64,000 nt of DNA, taken from contig OY856188.1 of NCBI GenBank assembly GCA_963693315.1, positions 198,876,127-198,940,126 of the forward strand. Direction: 5' to 3'. The position numbers were made by a program, and so were the translations under genes. Below, piece after piece: positions 1 to 10,494 of the stretch. This stretch comes from Diogma glabrata. Its lineage: Eukaryota > Arthropoda > Insecta > Diptera > Cylindrotomidae. Under the pieces are notes generated by a model, which saw only the letters and a program-made list of their open reading frames with translations, was not told where the DNA came from and did no database searches. The first letter of the stretch is position 1, and every line of letters begins with the position of its first letter.

Positions 1-999
1 CACCTGTCCTTCTCCGCCGAAATAGTTGGCAAATCCTTCTCGAACCAACTTTGCTGCATTTGTGGAGTTTCTGTTGATTGGCTCCAATGGTACAAAAGTG
101 CCTGTTGTTCCTATAACAAATCGTATTAAACGTATTAAAAATAAAAAATGTTTGAATTTAAAAAGTTACCTGGATCTATCTGGTCTATATTTTGAAGATA
201 ACTGGGGTTTTTATTTCGCAGCCAGTTGTGAAGGCATACACAACACTTCACAATATCTTCTACCAATGATACTTTGGCATTTATTGTGGTCCGCAAAATC
301 CTAAATTTGGAGCTTAGGATGCCAAAGCAGTTTTCAATAACTTGGCGAGCTCTACTAAGGCGGTAGTTAAAATATTTTTGGTTCACATCATAAATGCATT
401 TATATGGCTTAAGCATATTTTCTAATAATGCGAAAGCATCGTCGGCAACAAAAACGTAAGGAACGTTCTTAAAATTCTCGGTGACGTCGCTGGGCTCTGG
501 AATTCTAAAATAAAAACAGAAAAAATTAACTGTGATTGAAAATATAATATAGTAATTTTTTGGAAATATATATTTGGTTGATACTCACGGTAGTAAATTC
601 TCATAAAACTTCTTGCCAAAATTGCTCTCTCGAAATACGCCACCATCACTTTGGCGTCCTGCTGCTCCAATATCACAATAGATAAAATTATAATCGTGAT
701 CGCAAATGGCCATCAACACGATTGAGTAAGTTTTTTTATAATTAAAAAACTCGGAGCCGGATTTGTCTGGTGCCTAATGTAAAAATAAAGTGATTATTTG
801 AATCTTTAAATTTTTTTTTGTCTTACTTGTATAGTAATGTGTTTGCCATCTACTGCACCAATGCAATGGGGAAAATTCCATCTGCTTTCGAATCCTTCGG
901 CGACTGTTTTAAAGTATTCCGCCGACAATTTCGGAAACACTTTGTTTTTCAAAACAGATGTAATCGCCCGAGTCGTTTCCTTCACGATGTTGTGGATGC

Positions 1000-1189
1000 T
1001 ATTGAATTTTTTATAGATTATATTCACAATTTTAGATAATAAAAGATGTTTCTTTATTGTATTTAATTCATGTCCACTTTATTTCAAGTTAAAAACGGAA
1101 GTAGTTATATATAAAATACATGAGTAACAACTGTCAAAAAAATAAGAATGAGTGCAGCGTTGACATCTATCGATTAACACTATTCAACA
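1000..1189 (-). repeat. 3' LTR of Copia element
   Basis: 190 bp, matching the copy at 4023-4212. The polyprotein stop codon (1180-1182) lies just inside this LTR. The purine tract GAGGGGAGA (minus strand, 1190-1198) abuts it. Confidence 0.92.
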
Positions 1190-3951
1190 TCTCCCCTCGA
1201 TGCACTTATTTCTTGTAATCCAATTTTGCTGCAATAATGTTTATATTTCTCATTTGATAAAGGTTTAGTGAACATATCTGCAGGCATATTATCTGTAGAT
1301 AAATATTCAATGTGAACTAAACCATCATTGATCGCATTACGAATGTAATGGAATCGAACATCAATATGTTTCGTTCTGGCATGAAATACATTGTTAGCGG
1401 CAAGCTTATGAGCGCTACGATTATCGTTATAGATTGTACCCTCAGTTAGTTCTGATAAACCAAACTCATCTAAAAATCTTTTAAAATACTTCATATGTTT
1501 TGCTGCTTCTGTGAGGCCAATGTATTCAGCTTCAGTTGAAGATAATGCGACTACACTTTGTTTATGTGATTCCCACTCGATTGCCGTGCCACCTATGGTA
1601 ATGACTATCCCAGTATACGATTTTCTATCTATTACACAGTTACCCCAATCAGCATCCACATAAGAAACTAATTTTTCTTTACTTTTTCCAAAAATTAAGG
1701 AATAATCCATTGAGCCTCTTAGATAGCGTAATACTCTCTTTACAGCACACCAATGTTGTTCTCCATGATAATTATTAAATTGGGACAGATAATTTACTGC
1801 GTATGATAAATCAGGTCTTGAACATGTGCTTAAATACAGCAAGGAACCAATAAGTTCTTGATACGGTTTTTCATCGCATATTTGTTCCCTTTCTAATTTA
1901 CAGCCAGTCACCATTGGCGTACTTGCTGGATTTGACTCGTCCATGTTGAACTTTTTGAGCAACTCAGAAATATACTTTGATTGATTGATCGTAATACATT
2001 CATCACGCCACTCAAACTCGATCCCTAAACAATATTTTAGCTGACCAATATCACGAACTTCAAAATGTTTGCTAATATACGCAACAAATTCTTCAATTTT
2101 CAAATCGTCTTTTCCAGCGACTAAGATATCATCAACATATACAATTATAATCAAAATTGTCTCACCTTCATTCATATAGTAGACGCATTTATCACAATTT
2201 GACGGCAAAGCACCAAAGTTTCGCAGCAATTCATCTAATTTTTTGTACCATTGTCTGCCAGATTGACGTAAACCATATAATGATTTACTTAATTGACACA
2301 CTTTATCAGAACTCTGAAGGCTAATTAACATCTCCTTTACTTCATTATGAATTTCATTTTTCTGATCGATTTTCATTAATAAGTGTTCTAAACCTTTGAT
2401 AATTAAAACTGGTGGTTCAATGTAAATTGTTTCATCAATATCGCCATTTAAAAATGCTGTTGTAATGTCAAGTTGTCTAATTTTGAAATTAAATTGTGCT
2501 GCAAGCGCTACAACAAGCCGAATTGAACTAATTCTGGCCACTGGAGAGAAGGTTTCTTTAAAATCTATACCAGGCCTTTGAGCATAACCTTTCGCCACTA
2601 ACCGTGCTTTCTTTCGTTCAATGTTACCATCACTGCCATATTTGTTTGTTAAAACGAAACGACTTCCAATAACATGATTACTCTTTGAACGATCTACCAA
2701 TTTCCACGTTTTTCTTTGAATTATTGATAACAATTCATTTGCGATAGCATCATGCCACTCAGGATCATCAATTGCATTATTAATGGGAACTTCAATATTA
2801 TGACACTGCTCTATTAAATTGCAACTATCGTTTGATATTTCTTGAAAATTCTGATCAGCAATTTTAGCAATTGACAGGAGGTTAGTTTTCAAGTTGGGAA
2901 CAAATAAAACTTCTTTCAAATTTAAATTAACATTGTTGTTATTTGTTTTTACTCGAATTGACACATCTCCCTTTCCATTAACATCAACTAAATCGCCATT
3001 CGCCATTTTTAAATTTTGGAGGTTAGATTGAAAAATATTTTTAAATTTATCTTCATCTCGACATAAATGTGTTGTACATCCGCTATCTAGACACCAATTA
3101 CTATTGTTTATATTCAAATCCACAATTTGAAGAGAATTATTAATGCAGCTGAACATTGAATAATTTTTATCAGGAATATCAGTTTCATTTTTTAAATAAT
3201 TTATTTGTTTTTGCCCTCTATCTCTACATTCTGAAGCAATATGACCAATTTTTTGACATCGATAACACTTGACTTTTCGACTAAAATTGTTGAAATTATT
3301 TTTATTATGAAAATATTTAACGTTACTTGATTTCTTGTGCTGCATGGCAAATGCATTCTGTACTTTTTGAGATGTTGCACTTGAACGTGATGAACTTTCT
3401 TCAATAAGTTTTATTCTCAAAATATTAGGTGTTGGTAGTTGATCACGAGCTTTTATTGCACACTTAAAATTTTCATAACTTGCTGGAAGTGAATTTAGTA
3501 ACATAATTGTTAGCAGATCCTCATTAATTTTCACGTCCATGTCCTCCAATTTATCAACCACATCAAAAAATTTTCTTAAATGTTCATGAACGTCTTCACT
3601 TTCATCTAATTTATTTGACGTTAACATTTCCATTAAAGTAGCCTTCCGTACCGGCCCCTGTGATTGATAAATTTGTTTTAACTTTATCCAAACATCTTGT
3701 GCAGTCTCACAACCTTTTATTTGTTTTAATTCTGTTGGTGCAATTGACAAAATTAAATCAGCTTTTGCTTTTTCATCATTATCCGCCCATGTACTTAATA
3801 TTTCAGGTTTCTCTGCGGTTGGTTTTTTGTGCGTACCATCCACATATTTCCATAAACTATTTTTGATTAATACTGCCTTCATCTGAAGAGCCCATGTGTC
3901 ATAGTTATCCTTAGATAACAATTCCAAACGTGTTATTCCAAGAGAATTCAT
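1180..3951 (-). CDS. Copia Gag-PR-RT-RNaseH polyprotein (no integrase)
   Basis: 923 codons from the ATG at 3951; an in-frame extension into the LTR exists, but 3951 gives the family-typical N-terminus with a WALQMKAVL block. Order: Gag with a CCHC knuckle CYRCQKIGHIASEC (about residue 230), retropepsin motif CLDSGCTTHLC (about 290) and LLSIAKI, then within about 40 residues the start of the reverse transcriptase (DPEWHDAIANE). The RT has ARLVAKGYAQ, DITTAFLNG, the YGLRQSGRQWY block and catalytic YVDD (about 605). RNase H has SSTEAEY (about 800) and TKHIDVRFHYIR. The GAG-pre-integrase domain, the HHCC zinc finger and the integrase DDE core are absent, yet the frame stays open. Gag, protease and RT should be functional; integration would need a helper. 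Confidence 0.92.
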   Translation of the reverse strand: MNSLGITRLELLSKDNYDTWALQMKAVLIKNSLWKYVDGTHKKPTAEKPEILSTWADNDEKAKADLILSIAPTELKQIKGCETAQDVWIKLKQIYQSQGPVRKATLMEMLTSNKLDESEDVHEHLRKFFDVVDKLEDMDVKINEDLLTIMLLNSLPASYENFKCAIKARDQLPTPNILRIKLIEESSSRSSATSQKVQNAFAMQHKKSSNVKYFHNKNNFNNFSRKVKCYRCQKIGHIASECRDRGQKQINYLKNETDIPDKNYSMFSCINNSLQIVDLNINNSNWCLDSGCTTHLCRDEDKFKNIFQSNLQNLKMANGDLVDVNGKGDVSIRVKTNNNNVNLNLKEVLFVPNLKTNLLSIAKIADQNFQEISNDSCNLIEQCHNIEVPINNAIDDPEWHDAIANELLSIIQRKTWKLVDRSKSNHVIGSRFVLTNKYGSDGNIERKKARLVAKGYAQRPGIDFKETFSPVARISSIRLVVALAAQFNFKIRQLDITTAFLNGDIDETIYIEPPVLIIKGLEHLLMKIDQKNEIHNEVKEMLISLQSSDKVCQLSKSLYGLRQSGRQWYKKLDELLRNFGALPSNCDKCVYYMNEGETILIIIVYVDDILVAGKDDLKIEEFVAYISKHFEVRDIGQLKYCLGIEFEWRDECITINQSKYISELLKKFNMDESNPASTPMVTGCKLEREQICDEKPYQELIGSLLYLSTCSRPDLSYAVNYLSQFNNYHGEQHWCAVKRVLRYLRGSMDYSLIFGKSKEKLVSYVDADWGNCVIDRKSYTGIVITIGGTAIEWESHKQSVVALSSTEAEYIGLTEAAKHMKYFKRFLDEFGLSELTEGTIYNDNRSAHKLAANNVFHARTKHIDVRFHYIRNAINDGLVHIEYLSTDNMPADMFTKPLSNEKYKHYCSKIGLQEISASRGDVE
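1190..1198 (-). promoter_or_regulatory. Copia polypurine tract
   Basis: Minus-strand GAGGGGAGA immediately precedes the 3' LTR, the normal place for plus-strand DNA priming. It overlaps the last codons of the polyprotein (Arg-Gly-Asp-Val-Glu-stop). Confidence 0.8.
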
Positions 3952-4007
3952 TATTATATCTCTCCACGTATATAAAACACTTATTTTATTTTTATTTATT
4001 GGGCTGG

Positions 4008-4022
4008 GCTGGGTCCATAACC
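4008..4022 (-). promoter_or_regulatory. Copia primer-binding site (initiator tRNA-Met half)
   Basis: On the minus strand GGTTATGGACCCAGC directly follows the 5' LTR. Copia-type elements prime with an internal fragment of initiator tRNA-Met covering the anticodon arm (CTGGGCCCATAACC); this site pairs with it apart from one base. The comparison with tRNA is from established knowledge of Copia priming. Confidence 0.85.
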
Positions 4023-4212
4023 TATTGAATTTTTTATAGATTATATTCACAATTTTAGATAATAAAAGATGTTTCTTTATTGTATTTAATTCATGTCCAC
4101 TTTATTTCAAGTTAAAAACGGAAGTAGTTATATATAAAATACATGAGTAACAACTGTCAAAAAAATAAGAATGAGTGCAGCGTTGACATCTATCGATTAA
4201 CACTATTCAACA
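4023..4212 (-). repeat. 5' LTR of Copia element
   Basis: 190 bp. Read on the minus strand it begins TGTTGAAT and ends ATTCAATA, a short imperfect inverted repeat. It contains a TATATAA box (around 4128-4134) and an AATAAA polyadenylation signal (4076-4081), both on the element's coding strand, so promoter and 3'-end signals look intact. No difference from the other LTR was found by eye. Confidence 0.92.
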
Positions 4213-4703
4213 GATGCTCGCTGGAGAGCATTTATATGCCAGTGCAAGGCTACACTGTGACTCACCTGTTGCTAGATATCTATCAAATTGAATTGGTATA
4301 CTTATAATAATAATGTATTTTGATAAAAAAAACTTATTAAAAAGTGTAATACATACCTAAGCGTTACAACCAATCTTAGTTGGGGACTTAAAGGCTCTCG
4401 AACTACAGTTTGTTTTTGTATCAATGGGCCCACCATTGATAACAGCTCTTCAAACTCGTTTATATTCATCCTCGTATATTTATAAAATAATTGAGGATCT
4501 GAACGTAGTTCTTGAAAAATGGAGCAGAATGCACCCGACCGTTCTCGTTCCAGATAGTATGGTCGCACCCAACATTTCCTTTTTCTTTTAATCTGGATTT
4601 CTTCCTCGTCACTGCTGCTGCTAACATAATTTTTGATGATGGGCATCAAAGTTGAAATTGGATTTAAAAGCATCAAATCTTCAAATCCACTTTCATAACC
4701 ATC

Positions 4704-5239
4704 TGCAATGTTTTGTTTTAAAATTTTAATCAGTAATTTTGATTAAGCGCTGATCATCACTTTCATGGACATCATTTCACATCATTTCGACCTGATCAGG
4801 TATAGTTCACCATCTTTCGGGTCACAGTATGTATGCCCATGGTACGCTTTTACTCATAAATGTTATAAAACAAATATGAGTTGATAAAAACGCCCAAGGA
4901 CTTAGGTGCTATTTAAAAAAATAAAACGTAGTCCTAAATATTAGTTACGTTAATTTAGTCTGTAGGTTTTAATACCCAATGACTTGCATACATACTAGAC
5001 TTCTTGGTCCGTGTTTCAAGGCGGGTCCCAAAGGTATGTCAAATCTTTATCATTGCTTGATCGGAACATATACTTTTACTGCATTTATAAAATAAATCGT
5101 GGCGTACTACGCTTCACGTAAAGTGATAGCATGTTCTATTAAATATATCAGCATATTGTCAGGATAATTAACAGATCAATCACAAAGTTTTACAAGAAAA
5201 CAAAAATTGAGCTTCTGTTTAAACCAAAGACAAATACTC
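4704..5239. other. Intergenic, no gene recognised
   Basis: Between the Harbinger N-terminal exon and the first LINE fragment. It may contain further 5' exons or the terminus of the Harbinger element. No coding region or repeat boundary could be defined. Confidence 0.4.
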
Positions 5240-5940
5240 CAAATGATGTGAAAATAATGCAACTTAACTGCAACGATCTACCAAACAAGATAGCGGATAT
5301 AATAAACTTTATGTGCAATGAAAAAATGGTGTATATCTTGAACAATTGGGTATTATAAGAAAATCCGGTAACACGGAAATAACACTAGTCAATATTTACA
5401 TACCATCAGTGAGCAGCTGTCTTGCTTTCCAGCATGCCACTCATGCCGATAGCAGAATCGTTACTGAAACTGCACTGGAGTCAGATCATATGCCGATCAT
5501 AATCACATTAAGCCGCTCCATCAACTTAGTAAAATCAAAGAAAAAAACATTCATAAGTTTAAAAAGATCTGACTGGGTAAATTTTACTAATTTGACTGAA
5601 AATGAATTCAGTAAACTAATTTTACCACTTGAAACCGTCTCTGGGGAGAAAAAATTCAGAGATATTTTTAATAAAACCAAACGCTACATCCTGGCTGGAA
5701 GAATACAATTTATTGAACCTAATTTCCCACCAGAAGCATCTGCAATAGCCGTGCTTAGAGATGACATTCGGAAAACAGCTACAGCTGATCCTAGAATTCG
5801 AGACCTAAACCAGTAAACAAATTAGTCATACCCCAAAAGAGGAACTAATGGAGAAAATTGTAAAGGAGAGTTCTAGAAGGGTTAACCCATCCTCGGAGAC
5901 CAGAAAACATTGCTGATCAAATTGGCTCCAATTTTGTAGT
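5240..5940 (+). pseudogene. Jockey-type LINE fragment (endonuclease end and linker)
   Basis: Degenerate ORF2 of a non-LTR retrotransposon. A start-of-endonuclease motif (MQLNC then NKIADIINFMC, near 5260-5320) is followed after a gap by ESDHMPIIITL, the SDH motif that ends the apurinic-type endonuclease, and a linker (open 5346-5816). Downstream frames are broken. The same family occurs on the minus strand at 12.4-17.3 and 19.8-20.6 kb, including a matching NCNGLINKIDDIINIMC. Central endonuclease sequence is missing, so this is an internally deleted relic. Confidence 0.75.
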
Positions 5941-6786
5941 CCTCAACGAACCTGGATGTGGTTCGTTTACAAATAACTCGTATTCTCTCCAGATTTTTCC
6001 CTTGCCAGCATGTCAATAATGTCAATTGCTGAATGGAGAACTGATACTGATGGAGAACTGAAAAGTCCAAGCGGCACGTATACCCGCTAGAAATAGGTAG
6101 ATTTCGGGACCAGACAGCTTTGTGTACAAATAGAATTGGATATGTCAGATTAGTTTAAATAAAAAATTTAACTAGAAACAGAATAATCCAAAAAATTTAT
6201 CAAACAACCAAACTAAATACATAAACGGAAATTACTTTGTCAATGCAATTTCGAATAGTTTTGTTTAATTTGGTTAAAACTCCTTAATAACAAATTAAAT
6301 CCTTTGGTGGATTAACGTTCTAACTATATCACAACTGCCATACTACAATTTATAATCAACAACAACATCAAACAACTTTTACACCTCAAATATAATATCT
6401 ATCAATTGTAAATATGTAATCAATATACATATATTTATTTCAACTAAACCACTTCCAAATATTCCAAAGAAATTATTCCCTAATTCAAAACAATAATAAA
6501 TCTTCAAAACAACAACAACAAACATTCAAAACAGATTTTTTAACATTTTGCGACAAAAAAAATAAAAACAAAAAAATGATATGAAATCTACCTAAAACAA
6601 AATAAAATTTATTTAATTGGGATATTTTTGGGATTTGTTTTTAATTATATAGCGTTTTAGCGGCTTGCATTATGCTTAGTATAATGTTAATTGCATTGGA
6701 ACTTCAAGGGCTAGAAAGCTGAAAATTTCTGATGTTATAGTTGAAAAGTTGAATTGTTAGAGTTGAAAACTTGAAACCAAAAACAA
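5941..6786. other. AT-rich non-coding stretch
   Basis: Low-complexity A/T-rich DNA, with short GTTGAAAA-like repeats near 6705-6785. No gene seen. Confidence 0.4.
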
Positions 6787-8085
6787 CCCTGGGCTAGAAC
6801 AATTTTAGTTTCACTCGACCTATTAAAAGCGTTCGACACAGTATCGCAAGCCGCAATACTAGATGTCATCCTAAACACCAATTTACATTTACATAAACAC
6901 CCTTACACCTAATTTAGACCACTCTAGACTGAAGAACAGGAATAATGCATTGAAAGCAATAGGTAGCGGGTAGTTCATGGGACAAGGACAAAAATACAAT
7001 AATTACAACGTATAAACAGTTGGTCGACCTCGCGCTCAAAATTTACAGTTTACAGAAAAGCTAAGTAAATATCTGTGTCAATAAGTCATATGGGGATAAC
7101 TCGAGTTATGACATTATGCCTTTCCGCTTTTTTCGGTTTCGCCTTTGTTAGGAGTACATTTTGCTCCTTACCGTTTTCACCTACGACTTTTGATGTGAAA
7201 TCTAAAACAATGTGCAAAAGGGAATAACTCAAACATTTTATTTTAAATTTGTCAAAAGGGAATAACTCAAAAATTTGATATAAAAATCATAAATATCTGA
7301 AGATATTACTTTTTGTCAAACGAAAAATTTAAAACTTGTTAAGTATAAAATAAGTTATTTCTTTTTGTCAAATAATAGTTGGTGCCTATATAATCATAAG
7401 GCTAGATATTTATTTAAAATTAGTATTTTTATTCTGACAAATAGAAATAACTCAACTTATTATTTGAAGCACCAGAAAATTTGATTTGACAAAAGGGCAA
7501 TCCAAGATAACTCCTTAAATATAAATCTAAGATAGAAAACAATCAATAAATATGACAAAGCTAAAAATTTCGCGTCATATCCCGGTATTTATTTCAATCT
7601 ACACATATACACTTTTATCACAAAATAGTTTAAATCTTAAAATCGCTCTCCTGAAAAGTTAGTAAAACGAGTTGTCCCCTTATGACTTATTGACACAGAT
7701 ATGAGAAAGAGTCTAGATCAGTCCTCAGGCACTTCCGAAAATTTAAAGATGACATCACTGAGAATATCAATTTTATAAATGTTGTATTAGAGACGGCAGT
7801 CCAAAAAATCAAACCATCAAAAGCAATTGAACCCGATGACATATCAGCTATCATGCTTAAACACATTCGACCCAATGGATCGAACTACCTCACTAGTCAC
7901 TACAACACTAAATACAATACTAAGTACGCTCCAGATACCGAATGTTTGGAAGACGGTTATATTAAACCCTTTTCTGAAACCCGGTAAATCTGAAGAAGAA
8001 GGAAAGTCATAGACGCCAATCTCCATCCTCGCATCTATCGAAAAACTGGTAAAAATACTTCTGCTACCTATGATATCTAGCACTT
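6787..8085 (+). pseudogene. Jockey-type LINE fragments (RT) split by a TIR element
   Basis: Scrambled remains of the same LINE family. 6787-6880 encodes an RT motif-A block (SLDLLKAFDTVSQAA). 6925-7015 matches the C-terminal LKNRNNALKAI region. 7035-7072 and 7699-8010 form one linker/RT segment (EKLSKYEKES..., then IKPSKAIEPDDISAIMLK) interrupted by the TIR element at 7073-7698. Stops and frameshifts are frequent. The order of blocks is not that of an intact ORF2, so several deletions or insertions have occurred. Confidence 0.7.
7073..7698. mobile_element. 626-bp TIR element (MITE-like) with ATAT duplication
   Basis: Ends are inverted repeats beginning CTGTGTCAATAAGTCATA and extending through the GGGGA(T/C)AACTCG block, ~32-37 bp per arm. 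Flanks are ATAT on both sides (7069-7072 and 7699-7702). The related LINE copy on the minus strand (14128-14150) reads AAGTAAATATGAGAA without an insert, so it preserves the empty target site. Inside are repeats of (G)GAATAACTCAA and AT-rich DNA but no ORF. The superfamily is not assigned; a 4-bp or TA-containing target is possible. Confidence 0.8.
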
Positions 8086-8299
8086 GCATATGAAATCTCT
8101 AATTTGTATCGTTCCATTGATTGAAATCGATATGGTTTTTAAAATTTTATGTTCGTATGGGCGCGATATTATCTTTAGAATTGATTTGTTCTATATTTCA
8201 ATTTCAATTCAACTTCAATTTCCAATTTCAAATTCCATAAATTCTTTTTCTGAAATACAAGGAAATCGAATGAATCTTAAAAACTCATCGGTTAAAATT
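8086..8299. other. Junction sequence between LINE relics
   Basis: Short AT-rich sequence with a run of TTCAATTTC-like repeats near 8195-8240. No gene recognised. Confidence 0.35.
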
Positions 8300-10472
8300 T
8301 TTAGAACTCCTTGAAGAACACGTGTCCCCATAAAGCGAATTCTTAAAAGAAATTCATACGCGCCCTGGATTAACTATCATATAATCAAACAGATGAGATT
8401 GAGAGACGCTGCGTATCGCAAAATGCGTTGTAATAGAAATTCGGTAAATACCGCTGCATACCATAGGTTGCGTAATTCAGTGAATTCGCTTGTATGTTTC
8501 GCTAAGCGAAACTACTATTTTGGTAATGTCGATTCGTCTCCCAATAAGAAATGGAAGAAATTTCGCGATCTCGGCTAGCTCGCCGGAAATAATGACACGA
8601 GTTTCTTGGATCAATTTGCGGTGGACGAGATGAATTAACACTTTTCTGAGAGTCCTACCGTTCCGATAACAATTCCGCTACCCAATTCAACCCTGTCTAC
8701 CTCACTTGAACGTAATAATTCATTCAGTTTCTCCTGTGTCACACAGGATGAAGTATTGCTGGCGATATGCTCAATCACATCCAATGCAGTTGGTGTCGAT
8801 GGAATCCACATTAAATTTTTGAAAATAATTCTGCCATTATTTCTCCCTTACATTACCATTTTCTTTAATAATTTAATTGTAACTTCCTGCTATCCTGATA
8901 ACTGGAAAATCGCCACAGTCGTTCCTATTCCCAAAACTAACTCACACACTGTCCTTAAAGATCTTCGACCGATAAGCATATTGCCTGTTTTATCCAAAGC
9001 ATTTGAAAAACTAATAAATTCGCAATTAACGACACATCTTGAAAATAATAACCTACTCGATCCCCTCCAATCTGGATTTAGAGTAAAACATTGTACTGCG
9101 ACATCATTGCTAAAACTAACCGATGATATAGGGAGAGGAATGGATGAACCTAACTCTTTCACTGTTCTAATTCTTCTGGATTTTCGAAATGCTTTCGGTT
9201 TGATTAACCCTACCCTATTAATTCAAAAACTTTATCTATATTATGGCTTTAGTAGTTCTGCTATTAATATGATTTTTTCATACCTCTGTAACCGTTCACA
9301 ATTTGTCACTGTTAATAATAGGAGTTCTAGAGTGCTAAAAATTGATTTGGGTGTTCCCCAGGGATCGATCCTGGGACCACTACTTTTCTCATTATTTATT
9401 AATGACTTACCGTTAGTAATCACATATATGATGTACTTGCTCTACGCTGATGACTGTCAAATGTATATCTCTGGGAAACTAATTGATATATGTGAAATAT
9501 TCCGTAAAATTAACTGTGACTTGTCTCTAATTTACAACTGGTCAACTCAGAATGGTCTCCTTCTCAACCCCATGAAGACTCAGGTACTTTTTATTACGAA
9601 AACTGGAATTGATATTGAACTTCCTCCACTTTTGCTTGGTAATACGCAGCTGGTAATAACAAAATCAGTCAAAAACCTCGGCCTGATAATGAATTCTACA
9701 CTCTCTTGGTCAGATCACGTACAGGAGATCTGTCGAAAGATTAATTTCGTTCTCTACCGCCTGAATTTATTACGTGACATAACCCCGCAACACCATCGTA
9801 TGACACTGATTCGTAGCCTGATAGTTCCGTATTTTAATTATTGCGATGTGATAATCTTAAATTTAGATACCGACTCTAGCCATAGACTTCAAGTGGCCTT
9901 CAACTCATGTTTGAGGTACATATATTCCTTAAGAAGATATGATCATGTCTCTGAATACCAAACATCAATACTTGGCTGTACGTTAAAACAATATTTCTGT
10001 TTTCGGATCGCTGTTTTTATTTTCAACTTACTTAGGTTTAAAACACCGAATTATTTATTTAGTAAAATAAGATTTTCTCATTCTGACCGCACTCAGCACC
10101 TCATAGTTCCACATAACAACTGGAGGCAGTTTAGTGGCTCTGTATTTGTCTATGGAATCTCTAATGTTTGGAATAAGTTACCCCTTAATATTTGTCAATC
10201 TCGTACACTATCTAAATTTAAAACTGAAGCTTTTATTTATATTAAAAATAATTTCTGTCATAATCTGTGATTTTAGCTTTATTAATTTTTAATTATAACA
10301 ATAAACTATATTTATATATATGTGATATAGACTATGAAATTATTATTTCCTTTTAAGTATTAATTATACATAAATTTAAATTAGTCCTAAATTTCCTTTT
10401 TTGTATGTATAGCAGACGCATTGAAAATTTGTAAAATTAAGTCTGATTGAATAAAATAAATTGAAATTGAAA
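8300..10472 (+). mobile_element. 5'-truncated non-LTR retrotransposon (jockey/CR1 superfamily)
   Basis: The 3' part of a LINE. Endonuclease-RT linker blocks (APWINYHII and LRDAAYRK, 8345-8420) are followed by at least two stops, then the long RT frame 8756-10270. The 3' end carries AATAAAATAAA and two short TTGAAA units at 10455-10472, the kind of short-repeat tail found on several LINE clades. Downstream it joins a dispersed repeat at about 10473-10495. It is unrelated at the sequence level to the jockey relics on either side. Confidence 0.75.
8756..10270 (+). CDS. LINE reverse transcriptase, C-terminal ORF2 portion
   Basis: About 504 codons open, without a recognisable ATG at its left end, so this is a fragment of a longer ORF2. 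RT motifs in order: PIPKTNSHTVLKDLRPISIL, LQSGFR, LLDFRNAFG (motif A aspartate kept, though the usual KAFD is NAFG), GVPQGSILGPLLFSLFINDLP, catalytic YADD, then KTQVLFI and LGLIMN. After the RT lies the jockey-type C-terminal region with YFNYCDVI and VWNKLPL. Upstream stops (near 8576 and 8636) and loss of the endonuclease make the element non-autonomous, but the RT frame itself has no stop, which points to fairly recent decay. Confidence 0.8.
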   Translation: MLAICSITSNAVGVDGIHIKFLKIILPLFLPYITIFFNNLIVTSCYPDNWKIATVVPIPKTNSHTVLKDLRPISILPVLSKAFEKLINSQLTTHLENNNLLDPLQSGFRVKHCTATSLLKLTDDIGRGMDEPNSFTVLILLDFRNAFGLINPTLLIQKLYLYYGFSSSAINMIFSYLCNRSQFVTVNNRSSRVLKIDLGVPQGSILGPLLFSLFINDLPLVITYMMYLLYADDCQMYISGKLIDICEIFRKINCDLSLIYNWSTQNGLLLNPMKTQVLFITKTGIDIELPPLLLGNTQLVITKSVKNLGLIMNSTLSWSDHVQEICRKINFVLYRLNLLRDITPQHHRMTLIRSLIVPYFNYCDVIILNLDTDSSHRLQVAFNSCLRYIYSLRRYDHVSEYQTSILGCTLKQYFCFRIAVFIFNLLRFKTPNYLFSKIRFSHSDRTQHLIVPHNNWRQFSGSVFVYGISNVWNKLPLNICQSRTLSKFKTEAFIYIKNNFCHNL

Positions 10473-10494
10473 CACTTTCAACACATCAATCGTG

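Larger units (their letters stand above)
1000..4212 (-). mobile_element. Copia-type LTR retrotransposon lacking integrase
   Basis: A 3213-bp element on the minus strand. It has two 190-bp LTRs that I read as identical (1000-1189 and 4023-4212), a 5-bp target duplication GATGC (995-999 and 4213-4217), a primer-binding site directly beside the 5' LTR, a purine tract directly beside the 3' LTR, and one long reading frame. Identical LTRs and a clean duplication mean a recent insertion. The frame goes from gag and protease straight to reverse transcriptase and RNase H, with no integrase. Usual Copia elements are about 5 kb with a ~1400-residue polyprotein, so roughly 1.4-1.8 kb is missing. It must have used integrase supplied by another copy, or lost it after insertion. 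Confidence 0.93.
1..4703 (-). pseudogene. PIF/Harbinger-type transposase gene, split by Copia
   Basis: Minus-strand multi-exon gene running off the left edge. Visible exons (plus coordinates): from about 4703 or 4673 to 4357, then 4279-4213 joined across the Copia insertion to 994-827, then 773-589, 504-170 and 110-1. All junctions have GT/AG ends and the phases agree; skipping Copia and one target-site copy keeps a single frame of at least 394 codons. The N-terminal part carries an Arg/Lys-rich WVRPY block and LRYLATGESQ. The catalytic core shows GAVDGKH, VFVADDAF and RQVIENCFG, matching the family's D, D and E positions, and the C-terminus has the REGFANYF block. The first codon is uncertain: 4673 is the first ATG, but a TTGCAG acceptor-like site near 4703 suggests an upstream exon. 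Whether it was an active transposon or a domesticated gene is unknown. Copia lies inside the second visible exon, so this allele should be non-functional. Confidence 0.85.

Noticed and set aside
2780..2900. Idea that the missing Copia integrase is a spliced intron or frameshifted segment
   Set aside because: The frame is continuous, and no integrase-like sequence is present in any frame between the LTRs, so it is a DNA-level absence.
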